Of a stretch of DNA of 64,000 nt, positions 1 through 10,920 are shown in pieces. Each line of letters opens with the position of its first letter. The stretch's first letter is position 1. A program made the position numbers and the translations under genes. The stretch comes from Meconema thalassinum (taxonomy: Eukaryota > Arthropoda > Insecta > Orthoptera > Tettigoniidae), in the NCBI GenBank assembly GCA_946902985.2, contig OX336393.1, positions 135,436,533 through 135,500,532 on the forward strand, in the 5' to 3' direction. The notes under the pieces are model-generated. The model searched no databases, was not told the DNA's origin, and saw nothing but the letters and a program-made list of their open reading frames with translations.

Positions 1-1509
1 AATATAGTGGAACTGTAACAAAAAAAGAGAAAAAAGAAAAATAATTTTACCATCCAATTATAAAAATATTACAACAGCCCCCAATTAAAGCAAACTAAGT
101 TTGAATTTTTTTTTAGATACGGTATGAAAAAAGAAAAGTCTTACTCTTATTGCTCCATTAGGCATGTGTTGCTAGGAAGTAAACTTATCTTTTCTGGAAA
201 AACGTCCTGAAGTTGAAAGCAGACTGCAATGAAAAAGGGGAGAAAAAAAAATGTATGTCACAACTCAGAAAAAGTGATGGCTGGAATAAATTTTTTTAAA
301 TGCGGTAAAACTTATGTTGAATGTATGGTTTTCATCTTTCGTGTGTTCACACATTGCTGAAGATGAGCTGTCGAACTGGCTTGAAACATGTCCTATTATT
401 GATTTGAAGGAAAAAAAATGTATTGAATGGGTGGACTAAACTCTCAACAAATTGTCATTAATTTGTAAGTGAATACGGAACCATTTTACTAAAGTGAACC
501 AATTACGGTTTCTTTTAAAGGTCTTACGTCTTGTACTTGCTCCTTCAGAATGGTAACATCGATTACAGTGAAGTCGCGATAAAACGTTCCTTGAAATAAT
601 GTTTCTCCAAGGTAAATTTTCATTGTCTATAGGTATGCCATAAAAGCAGTGCAAATAAGGCTTCAGTTTAATGTTTGTTGATTATACGTTTAACGCTTAA
701 ATTTTATAGCCACTGGGATAAAATTCATCTTGATTCAAAGTTTATATGGTTCCAGACAATGTAGTAGTTGAACATTTTCTCCCTGATTGATTTAAAACAG
801 TCATTCCCTCTCCCTGAAATGTAAAAAACAAGCACTACACGTGTGATGACTGGTGCAACTTTTTATCCCTTCTAGTTATAATTCTCATTCCTGCTCTTGT
901 TTACCGATGACATCAATGAATCAAGTCGAACAATATCACAAATGTAGCCATTTTTGACACCAAATGCGACAAGTTTTAAATGTGATTTTGTACTATGACC
1001 GTAAAATAGAATTATTGTTTAATTGACTTAGATACATATATCTGCATTGGTAATATGAATCTGAAGTTTAATCCAGCGACTGAAATACATATTTATTTCT
1101 GCATTGGTGATATGATCTGTCAGATGGGAGTGGAAATTCCATCACTCCCATAGGTCCAAGGCTTGCTCATCACTTTTTTAGCAGGTTTAGAAAGTACAAG
1201 TGAAGTAGGTTGCTTCCCATCCCTTGAGTTTCACCTCAGGGGACAAACAAGTGAGTTGGGTAGCCCTAGCCGCCTGAGCACGAGGAGGGCCACGACTCAG
1301 AATATGTCCATATTGTCCACTCGTATTCAATCGCAACTGGTATACCGACGGGTCAGGACCATTTGCTAGGCCACTCAGCCGTTACCCATGGTTCATGAAC
1401 TGGGACGTCGCTACACCATTTTTTTTTGTCGTGTGGCTCCTGTGAGACAGAGTTAAGGTCTTTCTCGTCGAAACCCGTGGACGACCTACTCGCCACTAAC
1501 CGCCATTAA
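1..1509. other. AT-rich intergenic or intronic DNA, no gene seen
   Basis: Low-complexity AT-rich sequence to about 1100, then a slightly GC-richer stretch around 1165-1480. Short open frames here lack family motifs or splice context and look random. The only structured signal I see is the hammerhead-like core at 357-393, listed separately. Confidence 0.6.
357..393 (+). ncRNA. Hammerhead-ribozyme-like core (weak)
   Basis: CTGAAGA (357-363) matches the CUGANGA core. It is followed by a potential 6-bp helix II with G-U wobbles (365-370 with 376-381), then GAAAC (383-387) and a GTC triplet at 390-392. This order of core parts is that of hammerhead ribozymes found in some retroelements. Helix I pairing is poor (one G-C pair) and the usual G-C pair closing helix II next to the core is replaced by a mismatch. 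It is therefore probably decayed or coincidental. Confidence 0.22.
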
Positions 1510-2015
1510 TATGTTATGAAGATCACCATTTCAAAGACGAATGTCATGTCGGAACACAAGAACATAGAATTTCAGGTAGGGGGAACTAAATTGGAGCAGG
1601 TGGAACATTTTAAGTACTTGGGCAGTGCCTTCTCTCAGAATGGTAGTAAGGGGAAGGAATAGAGTCAAGGTGTAGAAGAGCCAATGCAGTGAGTTCTCAG
1701 TTGCCATCTACAGTATTCTGCAAGAAGGAAGTTAGTGTTGCGACTAAACTCTTCCCTACCTTGCTGTATGGAAGTGACAGCTGGGTAGATTCAGGATATC
1801 GGATACGTAAGCTAGAGATAACTGATGTGAGGGTAGCACGAATGATTGTTGGAGCAAATAGACAGGAGCAATGGCAGGAAGGTACTTGCAATGAAGAGAT
1901 GAAGGCTAAGTTAGAAATGAACACGCTAGATGAAACTGTTCGTATGAGCCGACTTAGATGGTGGGGTCATGTGAAGAAAATGGGGGAGGAGAGATTGGTT
2001 GGTTCCTCAGTTTAG
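1510..2015 (+). pseudogene. Non-LTR retrotransposon RT 3' fragment
   Basis: This is the C-terminal end of a reverse transcriptase frame from a non-LTR element. In pieces one can read a thumb-region block with KYLG near 1615, and downstream MSRLRWWGHVKKMGE around 1945-1990, equivalent to the LRWFGHVKRM block of the RTE-like copies elsewhere in this window. The two pieces are in different frames, so the fragment is broken. The polymerase core and the endonuclease are missing. It is more divergent than the other RTE copies here and is an old relic. Confidence 0.6.
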
Positions 2016-2100
2016 GGGCTGCGACAACACTTGTCATGTAGCCCCGTGTACTTTGGGTGTGTGTAGATTCTGTCTGTTAACCGGTGTTAATTGTGATGAC

Positions 2101-2839
2101 TAGGGCTCGGATTCAAGCATATTTGCATATTTTTTTCCTGAATAGTACACATTGAAAGAAGCCTTTCGGTGGTATTTTCACCTCTCTGGGACCAACAGAA
2201 TTGAAATTGATCGAGCATATAAATGCATAAAGCCGCGGGTTTCAGAATAGAAGCATATAAATGCATATTCTTGTGGTTTTCGTCCAAATAGTTTGCTTTT
2301 CTTCGAATTCCCCACCCCGGATTCAGGCCCTGACCATCCTTAAGGTTCGAAAACAGAAATAATAAAATTATTGAAAAGCCCATCTGGTGCGAATAATAGA
2401 ACCGCAGGTTCTTAACCTTTAGTGAGGTCGTTTTCGTCATTGAAACTTTTATTGACTGATTTAAGAAAATCATTCAAAGCTGAAACCATAGAAAACAATG
2501 TTGTTGTACAGACCAATGCAGATCTACTTCAATGACTTGCCTAATTCTGAACATTTTGTAAATGAACTTTTAAACTGTAACTTTTATAAGAAAACTTCTC
2601 TTATATATATTTGAAAAAAATGGAATGGGAGTATATTGCAGTGTATCATACATACAATTAGAAAATAAAGCTCGTAAATAAAGGTGTGTTATTGGTTTTT
2701 TCGTTTCACTTTCCTTTCTATAGTTTTTAACGGTGTTTTTCGAGCATATTCTGCATATTTAACCTCATATAATGGGGGTTTCAAGCATATCTATCGAGCA
2801 TAAAACACATGGTTTTCGAGCATATCGATCCGAGCCCTA
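2101..2839. mobile_element. hAT-type MITE, 739 bp, with 8-bp TSD
   Basis: Terminal inverted repeats start TAGGGCTCGGAT on the left and end ATCCGAGCCCTA-like (one extra substitution) on the right. They are flanked by a perfect 8-bp direct repeat GTGATGAC at 2093-2100 and 2840-2847. TIRs starting YAGGG with 8-bp duplications are the signature of hAT elements. Subterminal GAGCATAT/GCATAT motifs recur at both ends. No transposase motifs are present; the 128-codon open frame on the minus strand has no recognised domain, so this is a non-autonomous element. Confidence 0.85.
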
Positions 2840-3119
2840 GTGATGACTGTATTAGTGTGTGTTATCTGTTTTCAATTCTAGTGAGGACTGGAGACATTGA
2901 ATTTTTTTCAAGCAATGATATCGCGCCAGGAGTTGGCAGTTGGGTTTGAACTGCAGATGTGTTCCCGCTCACTGCTTATCGCGCATTCCAAAAACACTAA
3001 CAGGGTGTCTACCGGTAACGAAAGTAACGAATTTTACAAATGGGTAACGAAAAAGTAACGAATTTAAAAAAGGGGAAACGAAAATTTTCTGAAGGCGGGT
3101 TGAATCTTTTAAACTCGTG

Positions 3120-4690
3120 CCGCTAGGCTCAGAAATTGCGAGTTTCACGCAAGCGGCGCCGTGACTATTGCATAGTACTAAGCTATATGTCTCCGTGCCC
3201 GACCTCAAGGAAATACATACCGAGGATACCTTGAGCGGTATACATTGGTTCAACGTATATTTTCGACATCAAGAAGTCTTAAGTTTCGTGTGAAATATTT
3301 TTCTGTGTTACTGTATTAGAAAACCTGACTTTTCGCGAGACGTTTATTCGCGAATACTTCGGAAACTAAAAAGAAATCTCTCATTTCTGTTATTTGGAAA
3401 CTATGTCAAATTGAAGTCCAGAAATAAAGCGAAACAATTTAATGTCGCAATCTTGCAAAATGTTACAGTTTCGAAAAAAAAAATGCGAAAAATCTTCGAA
3501 ATACATATAACTTATTTAAAGAATATGTCAAGTAAATTTGTGACATTCAGTATGGTTAATTCGAAATTCCCTTATAAGTCGATTTTTCCTTCGAACTTTC
3601 GTTCCATCGGATATATAATCCAACCGATTATTTCGATAACTTGTTGATAATTCGTGGTTCTCAATCGAAATAAAACTTGCCCTCTTGTCGTATTATTCGT
3701 GCAATCCTCTCAGAACAATTCGTAATATTCTATACCGTACCTACTTCGAACGTTTATCCTCCAAAATCGCATCCTGAAGACGGCCGGCTGACAGCACGAC
3801 TTGCCTGCGGGAATCTCGTCAAACGGACCGAGATTGACGTCAGTTGCGTAAAATCATAATACCCGTCCCCTATCGTGAACGTGTGACCACGGGGACTACG
3901 GGAATCCTGTCAAAGGTGATTGGGCACCCATCACGGGGCACCCATCACGAAACCTACTTGCCACTTTTCCCATGACTGTATACTTAAAAGCGTGCGGGGA
4001 GCGAGAAGTGCATCAACCCACTTAAAAATGGCAACCTACGTAGCATCGAAATACTAAATCCTCCTCGTGATCCACCCTGAACTCCTGAACTCCCAACCAC
4101 AGCATAGGGACAAAGGGAATCACGGCGCCGACCGAACAACATGTTCATAACTACGCGTGAATTTTAACCATGCCCAACCTTGAGCTTGCCTCCTCCATTC
4201 TATCAGCACAGATAGGCAGACAATCGTTGAACGGCCAGGTGCGGCGACGATTGCATAATATCTCGAGGACAACGTAAATCGGCCGAGAGCGGCAGCGATT
4301 GCGATACATCGCGATATTTCTCCGCATTCAATGACGAGGACATTACTGTATTGTCAAACAGACAGCAAGTGGCGCCAATTGCGTAATAATGCTATATTTT
4401 CTTGTGCCCGAACTCAAGGACAATGGAAATCTCGTCGAATGACTAAAAGTGACGCTGATGATCTATATCGCGATTCTTCTCCGTGTTCTATCGTGAAAAC
4501 TACGGGAAGCTCACCAAACAACTGAGACCAGCGCCGATCGTGTAACATCTCGATATTTCTCCGCATTTGACTGCGAAGACAGAATCCGGTGACGATCGCG
4601 TAACATCGCATACATTTCTTCGCGACTTACCGCGGGGACGAAGGAAATCTCGCCAAATGGTCAAGAGCTGAGCAACCTCTTGGTACCGTA
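3120..4690. repeat. Degenerate ~80-bp tandem repeats inside TIR element
   Basis: Related blocks recur with roughly 75-90 bp spacing, most clearly from 4240 to 4690. Each has a GCGRCGATTGCGTAATA-like part, then a TCGCGATATTTCTCCGC-like part, then GAGGACNACGGGAATCTCGTCAAA-like sequence. Diverged versions are seen near 3150 and 3780-3910. Units differ by many substitutions and small indels. The CpG-rich sequence contrasts with the AT-rich flanks. Confidence 0.45.
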
Positions 4691-4811
4691 ATAATAACAA
4701 CATATTGTGGACAAGACGACATATTAGCTGAAATAACTCATTGGATATTAAATATCTAGTATATATTTATTATTTTTTAAATTTTTATAACAACATGTGA
4801 ATTTCATTTAA

Positions 4812-5224
4812 AGTGGCTTCGGTGGTGTAGTTGGTAGCATGCTGAACTTCTGTGCCCAATATAGCGGGTTCAAACCCGGCCGAAGTCGTCGGATTTTTTA
4901 AAAGCGTTAAAAATCCTTCAGTATGCCTTCCGTCGGAGGGGAAGTAAAGCCGGCGGTCCCATGTCATGGATTTATGGCATGTAAAGGATTCTTCCACAGA
5001 CAAAACTTGTGTGAAGCTAAATTATTAGGTTATATTTCGTCGGAACGCTCTATCAAAGTTCCAACGTTCACCACTAGGTATCATTGATATCTGGTTGCAA
5101 CTTGAAATTGAACGGAACTTGTAGCTCACCCTAAGGGTGTCCGTTGGAAGCAGCTACAGACTCAGACTAGCTGAACATGTCCTCGGACACTCCCGGCACA
5201 AAAAGCCATACGATAAATAAAAAA
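4812..5224 (+). mobile_element. tRNA-derived SINE, family A, copy 1
   Basis: The 5' part is tRNA-like: an A-box-like GTGTAGTTGGTAGCATG (about 4826) and a B-box GGGTTCAAACCC (about 4867). A body of about 330 bp follows, ending in the shared motif CACTCCCGGCACAAAAAGCC and an AAAT-type tail. Two further copies lie at 39134 (+) and 52775-53236 (-), matching over their full length. RNA polymerase III internal promoters of this type drive SINE transcription. It lies within the TIR element at 3001-5362 and is therefore younger than it. The TSD is not clear. Confidence 0.85.
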
Positions 5225-5420
5225 CTTCTTTAAAAACAGTTCATTGTTGTTTTTCTTCACCGCGTGATGAGCGCCTATGCTTGTAGACCGGAAACGTAAC
5301 TTGAATTCAAAGGTAACTAAAATTAACTAAAAGTTAACTAAAAGGTACCAGTAGACACCCTGATTAAGTTAGTCATTACTTGCTTCACTCACTCAGCACA
5401 TTCCTTCTCTCTCTGGCTGC

Positions 5421-5696
5421 ATGTTGTCTGCTGCGATGACAAAGATTGGCATGCAGGGAGCCGATATATTTAGATCTGGAATAGGTGGGCTGCGCATGCG
5501 TAATGCGAGACCCCCCGCACCTCGTCGCAGAGTGTTCAACTGCCATCTCCTGCCGCGATTACAGTTGTTCTTACTTTTGCCGCCACCGTCAACGACTACT
5601 AGTTCAGAACTTGATTACCGGATGCCACCGCAGTTGGCTCCTGGCGACGAACGTCGGAACCTAAGAGCGTTTGTCGAATGCTTAACCTATATATAA
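5421..5696 (+). other. CpG-richer stretch, unassigned
   Basis: A 91-codon open frame spans a locally CpG-rich stretch. The translation has no motif I recognise, and there is no convincing splice or promoter context. I list it only because base composition differs from the surroundings. Confidence 0.15.
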
Positions 5697-5732
5697 TTTA
5701 GCTTCACACAGGTGTAATTTGTGGAAGGTTCA

Positions 5733-6002
5733 TTAACATACCATAAATCTATGACATGGGACAAGCTCTCGAATTTTTTTCAATGTTTTAGTCGATTCGG
5801 GCAGTTGAACGTCCAGAACGAGGTTTGTCATCAATAGATACGTCACCATTTTTAACCGAGCAATCCACTCGTAGACTTGAGTTTTTCCCAAGGTGTCATC
5901 TTGGTAAGCTCTTTTCATCATTAAAACATTTTCTGCAGCATTTTTACTGAGTAGAAAACAAATTTCACAGCTGCACATGGTTCGTTCACTTTAACTTGCC
6001 AT
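5733..6002 (-). pseudogene. Mariner transposase N-terminal fragment
   Basis: The minus strand encodes the start of a mariner transposase (the HTH region also found in SETMAR): the block LLSKNAAENVLMMKRAYQDD, then GKTQVYEWIARLK, and later KKIRELV. Just upstream in another frame is KVNEPCAAVKF, the expected N-terminus, so at least one frameshift is present, and another lies before the KKIREL block. The DD34D catalytic domain is absent. No mariner TIR was identified, so this is a short relic. Confidence 0.7.
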
Positions 6003-6245
6003 CATAAAAATCGACTCCAGAACAAAACAGCAGTAGCTAAAACAATCACTGCAGATGAACAGAACAAGCCTGGTGCACAGGTGGCACTGAACTGGCAGTG
6101 AGTTGCGATATACATTCCTAGCGGCAGAAAATTGTACTACACAAGTTTTGCCCACGGCAATGTTATTATTTTTTTTTTTTACGCCATCGTAGTTATTAAT
6201 GCCGGCTGTTAAAGCCTAAGCCGTTATATTAAATGTTTATATTAA

Positions 6246-9068
6246 ATGAAAGTAGGAATCATGAATGTCATGACCCTGACAGGCAAGGTGGAGGAGGTGG
6301 TAGACTTCATGGAGAGGGAGAATGTTGGTTTGATGGGGCTGGGTGAGGTGAAATGGAAAGGTAAAGGAAGGAAGAAATTGAGGAAAGGATATAAATTATA
6401 CTGGAGGGGTGGCCAAGAGGCAAAAAATGGCGTGGGACTCATAACCTCGAAACAACTGGAGGAGTATGTTGAAGTGGTAGAGTGTGTGAGTGACAGAATA
6501 ATGAAAATTAGAATGAAGATGAAAAATGACGTGATGGACTTCATACAAGTGTATGCACCACAGACTGGAAACAGAGAAGAAGATATTGAAGTATTCATGG
6601 ATGATGTAGAAAGAGTAATTTCAGATGTAGAAGTGGTGATCATGGGAGATATGAATGCACAAGTCGGAAACGAGAGACAAGGAAAGGAAGAAGTCATTGG
6701 ACCATATGGATATGGGAAAAAGAACCGGGAAGGAGAGGAACTTGTAAACTTTTGTGAAAGGAATGGACTGATAGTGGGTAATTCATGGTTTCGGAAGAAA
6801 AACAGCAGGGAAATTACGAGATATGGTTGGGGCGATAGAAGAACAAAATCAGTAATTGACTACTTTCTGGTGGAAGGGAATAATCGCAGAAAGCTGATAG
6901 ATGTGACAGCTTTACCAGGAGAAGCATTTGATGGGGACCATAGAGCTGTGGTGGCAAAATTTAGATGGGAAAAATTGGAAACCCTAAAGGAGATCAGAGA
7001 AAGTAAAATAAAAGTATGGAAATTGAAAGACAAAACTGTACAGGAAGATTTTCAGGAGAGATTGAAGCAACAAATCCCATTTACTGAAGTGGAAAACATA
7101 GAAGAGGAATGGTCCCACTTTAAAAAGGCATTTGTTGGTGCAGCAGAGAGTGCTTGTGGTAGGACGTCAACAAGAGTGAAAGAGAAGGAGACACCGTGGT
7201 GGAATGAGGAAGTGAGGAAAGCAGTGAAAGAAAAGAAGTCTGCATGGAGAGAATGGAACCGAGATCAAACAGAAGAAAACAAAAGGAAGTATCACGACAG
7301 CAAACGGAGGTGTAAGAAAGTGGTAGGAGAAGAAAAGAAGAAAAGTTGGGAAGAATTTACACGAAGAATGGAAACAGATGTAAGTGGCAGTAAAAGGATG
7401 CTGTATGGGCTTCTAAGAAGTAAGAGGAAAGAAAGAGTTACCACAAAGTTGGTGAAAAAGGAAGATGGAGAGTTGTTAACACACCCAGAAGAGATAAAGG
7501 GACGATAGAAGGAGTATTTCGATAAGCTATTGAATGTGAGCATTTGTACTGGTGAGATGGAAGTGATACAACCTGACGACTCTATAACAGAAGATGATAT
7601 AACAATGCTGGAGGTGGAATTAGCAGTACAGAAAATGAAGATGGGAAAAGCAACAGGGGTGGATGAAATCAGTGTAGAAATGATAAATGCTGCTGGACCT
7701 GTTGGTATGCAATGGTTGTATCGACTGCTAAAGTGTGTGTGGAAATGGAAATGTGTACCAGAAGACTGGGAGAAAGGGCTAATAATACCAGTGTTTAAGA
7801 AGGGGGACAAGAAGGCGTGTGATAACTATAGAGGGATCACCCTCTTATCACAGATAGTAAAAATACTGGAAAGGATATTAGAAAGAAGAATGAGAAGAAA
7901 GGTGGAAGGAGAGTTGCAAGAGGAACAGTATGGCTTCAGGAGTGGAAGATCCACAGTGGACCCAATCTTTAGCGTGAGGCAGGTGATGGAAAAGAACTGG
8001 GAATATGGAGAGGATTTGATCATGACTTTCATAGATCTAGAAAAGGCGTATGATAGTGTCCCCAGAGAGAAGGTATGGGAAACCATGGTTAAGAAGAAAC
8101 TGGGAAGAGAAATGTTGGAAATGGTGCAACTAATGTACAACAACTGTGTTAGCAGGGTACTGACCCCAGTTGGAAAGTCAGATTGGTTTAGGAACAAGAC
8201 TGGACTTAGACAGGGGAGTGTGCTGTCACCTCTCTTGTTCATAATGGTGATGGATGAAATTGTAAAGGAAACAAAGGAAGCATATGGACATAAAGAAATG
8301 AAGTTACTGTTATTTGCAGATGATATTGTGGTCTGGGGAAGGAACACCGAAGAAGTGCAAAAACAACTAGATGCACTGAACGAAAATATTCAGAAGTACG
8401 GCCTGAAAATCAGTATAGAGAAAAGCAAGACCATGGTGATGCCAAGAGGGGAAAGACAAGGAAAGGGCACTGTGAAAATTGGAAGTCAGAGTTTGGAAAT
8501 TGTGGACACGTTCAAATACCTAGGAAGTGAATTGATGCAAACTGGTAGGTTGGACATGGAGATTGGCAGGAGGGTACAGCAGAGCAATGCATTCTATCAA
8601 AGTGTAAGAAAACTTGTTTGGGATAAGGAAGTACCCAGGAAAAGCTAGGAGGTAATGTATAAAGTGTACTATGTTCCCATATTAACTTATGCAGCTGAGA
8701 CTTGGACCCTGACAAGCAGGCAAGAGAGTAGAATCCAAGCCAGTGAAATGAAATTCCTAAGAAGTATGATAGGAAAGACAAGGAAAGACAGAGTGAGGAA
8801 TGAAGATGTTAGGAAGGAAGTTGGGATGGGAAAACTAAATGAGAGAATTGAGAAGAATAAACTAAGGTGGTTTGGACATGTAAAGAGGATGGAGGATAAT
8901 AGAATACCAAGACAGATGCTGGAGGCGAAGTGCAAGGGTAAGAGAGCAAGAGGAAGACCTAGAACAAGGTGGATTGATTCAGTGAAGAACAGCGTAAGAA
9001 AAAGAAATCTGGACTGGGACAAGATCGTGGAAGAAGAATGGTGGAAGGAAAGTGGAGAAGTGCCATAA
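6246..9068 (+). pseudogene. RTE-like retrotransposon family A, copy 1 (APE endonuclease + RT)
   Basis: A single frame of about 940 codons is interrupted only by TAG at 7506-7508 and TAG at 8646-8648. In copy 2 the equivalent positions are Trp and Lys, so each is one substitution. Domain order: APE-type endonuclease (GLMGLGEVKW about residue 32; VIMGDMNAQVG about 130; DGDHRAVV about 230), linker, RT with FKKGDKKACDNYRGITLL, TFIDLEKAYDSVP, TGLRQGSVLSPLLF and FADDIVVWG (the catalytic Asp pair), then a C-terminal ETWTL and LRWFGHVKRM region. The start ATG sits close to the expected N-terminus of the endonuclease, so the copy may be nearly full length. It ends in an (ATG)n tract at 9103-9128, as in RTE elements. 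Confidence 0.9.
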
Positions 9069-9102
9069 ATACCCCGACCCGGCAGGAGCTGGATAAGGGG
9101 AA

Positions 9103-9128
9103 ATGATGATGATGATGATGATGATGAT
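9103..9128 (+). repeat. (ATG)n tail of RTE family A copy 1
   Basis: About eight ATG/GAT triplets directly follow the conserved 3' end ...GGATAAGGGGAA of the element. The same 3' end is seen at 35004-35045 (inverted) and at 38725-38742. Short simple repeats in place of poly(A) are typical of RTE-clade retrotransposons. Confidence 0.85.
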
Positions 9129-9149
9129 TAAACAGAATTTGGACGACCA

Positions 9150-9355
9150 AATAACAAGAAATATTATCAGTCACACTTAATGAAACAAAAGCTAACATAA
9201 AGTTTATGGGGGTGGATTTTGTCATGAGTTAGAAATAAACGGGTATCCGTCAAGGTGATGGGCTCTCCCCATTACTTTTCAATTGTGCTTTTGAAGGTTG
9301 TTAAGGAATGGAGAAATGCAAGTGCACTATCTCACTGACTAGAGCCAAAGACTAA
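9150..9355 (+). pseudogene. RT relic, 5' piece, interrupted by Harbinger element
   Basis: The translation contains TGIRQGDGLSPLLFN, the RT motif before the catalytic Asp pair, preceded by ANIKFMG and followed after a frame change by KVVKEWRNAS. Stop codons and a frameshift break it. The frame resumes after the inserted element at 10921 with AFGDDMALIAENI, so the two pieces formed one gene. This family differs from RTE families A to F in the window. Confidence 0.65.
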
Positions 9356-10917
9356 GGGCCGGTTCCATCAACCTTGCGTTAAATTTGGCTAACAAAACGT
9401 TAGTTAACAAATCGTTATAAATTTAACATTCTGTTAAAGATTACGTGTTCCACAAAACTTTTTAACAAGTCGGTTAACAAACGATGCGTTAAATGTCACT
9501 TGCTGTAAGGATCAAGGAAGCAGTGAACGGCATGGATGGTTTTTCAGACTTCTGAACTGTGTCTAGTCAACTTGTATTCATTTGTTTGCTATTCGCGTAC
9601 TCAAGCGACGGTGCTGCCGTTATCTGGAACTAGCGTAAGGGCGATGGAAACACAAACAAGCAAATGCTATAGCATGTGATTTGAGTAGATGGGTGTGCTC
9701 TTTTCTCGTATTTTCAGTTATTTTTATAATAATTGAGGCAAAGAGATGAGTAATTTAATTGCTCAGTTCCACTGTGCTCTTCAAATTCAGCAATTGCCAT
9801 ATCAATGCTTTACTTCCACAAAAAAAAGAGCTTTTCAGACGGAATGGAGTAAATTAGGCCTACTTCGCGTCGCAAAGCCGATTTCAAAGTATATGATCGT
9901 ATGCGGCTGCCATTTTACAAAGGAGAATTATTTATTAATAAATACTACCGGTAATGAATTTCTTAAAATAACCAGTACCCTACATTCTACCCTGCATTAC
10001 AAGCTAGGCGACTTTTAGCAGGGTCGATTTGACAGCTGTTCTTCCCATGTGACAAAAATTGCTTTTTAGGGGTCGCTTTATCGTAGGCCAACATGTGGTT
10101 GTCTTTTTTTTAAAACTTGCTCCATTGCTGCTTTAAATCTGTGAAGCTCACTTTTTCCAATAATCAGGTACCTATTAAAAAATTTAAAAATCTTTATGGT
10201 CAACGTGTAGGCTATTTATAGATCAAACATTGTGTGTGCGTTTATATTTAAATTGCATTGTGACACTGTTTATCTAAACTATGTGAAAATGAAAACTACA
10301 AATTAACACACGTGCTGATCAACTGAAAGCTTTGGAAGCAAATCGAATGGCTGTCATTTCCACTAGTTTTATTCATCATTTTATAATACATTCAGTACAA
10401 TAACCTTTTGTGCACTATAATACTACATTATTGACCATTACGTATTGATGTTGCTGTCAGAATAGGCTATATTTACCAAATTCCATTACATGTAGGCTAA
10501 TTTGTAGGTTAGGCCTAGGCATGTCATTTAAGTGGCCGGTTGTAAGGTAAAGTCCTTACTGTATTTATGCACAACACATTTGGACAACCTATATCTCTCC
10601 AGAAACTTATTTTTAGACAATTGCAACATGTCATTAGACCTTGGCAAGAATTCTTGTTCTGTAGCATTATTCAAATACGGTAATCAAAAATAAATGATAC
10701 AATAACTGAGCACGAAAGGCATGCTGTATTTGCTTGTAAGCATTTTTAACACTATGTTCAACTACTTAACTGAGCAAGAATGGGATGTTAAAATAACGGA
10801 TAGTTTAACGATTTGTTAGCAGTAATGTTGGTTGATGGAACACCATTTTGCTAACATTTCCGTTAAATTACCTTAACGTTACGTTAAAATTTTAACGAAG
10901 GTTGATGAAACCGGCCC
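9356..10917. mobile_element. Harbinger/PIF-type element, 1562 bp, TAA target duplication
   Basis: The left end GGGCCGGTTCCATCAACCTT matches the reverse complement of the right end GGGCCGGTTTCATCAACCTT, with one mismatch in 20. It is flanked by TAA at 9353-9355 and 10918-10920. A 3-bp TWA duplication and GGGCC-type ends fit the Harbinger (PIF) superfamily. Both subterminal regions are rich in GTTAA/TTAAC words. No DDE transposase is seen, so it is non-autonomous or internally deleted. It interrupts an RT relic, which gives an independent check of both ends. Confidence 0.8.
9746..10018 (+). CDS. Small ORF in Harbinger element, possible THAP-like remnant
   Basis: This open frame of 90 codons starts at an ATG. 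The stretch FQTEWSKLGL followed later by VCGCHFTKENY resembles the second half of a THAP zinc-binding domain, which ends in C-x2-H within a CSxHF motif. The first CxxC pair expected of THAP domains is not visible, so the match is partial. Some Harbinger-related (ISL2EU-type) elements carry THAP proteins, which makes this plausible, but it could be chance. Confidence 0.25.
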   Translation: MSNLIAQFHCALQIQQLPYQCFTSTKKRAFQTEWSKLGLLRVAKPISKYMIVCGCHFTKENYLLINTTGNEFLKITSTLHSTLHYKLGDF

Positions 10918-10920
10918 TAA

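Larger units (their letters stand above)
3001..5362. mobile_element. TIR-bounded element, hAT-like ends
   Basis: The left end CAGGGTGTCTACCGGTA and the reverse complement of the right end CAGGGTGTCTACTGGTA match at 16 of 17 bases. The subterminal parts also agree in style: repeats of GTAACGAA on the left and GTTAACTAAAA on the right. CAGGGTG ends are typical of hAT elements. However, the adjacent 8 bases (AACACTAA and ATTAAGTT) are not a duplication, so either the TSD has decayed or the two ends come from different copies. The interior carries degenerate repeats and a later SINE, and no transposase. Confidence 0.6.

Noticed and set aside
4812..4890. tRNA gene
   Set aside because: A- and B-boxes are present, but the sequence continues into a repeated SINE body and occurs three times in the window; the cloverleaf is not that of a functional tRNA.
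6242..6697. Long open frame on the minus strand opposite the RTE endonuclease
   Set aside because: Shadow of the plus-strand coding frame; Ser/Thr/Phe-rich translation with no domain. The same applies to antisense frames at 7292-8347, 29400-30959, 35343-36832 and 41393-42022.
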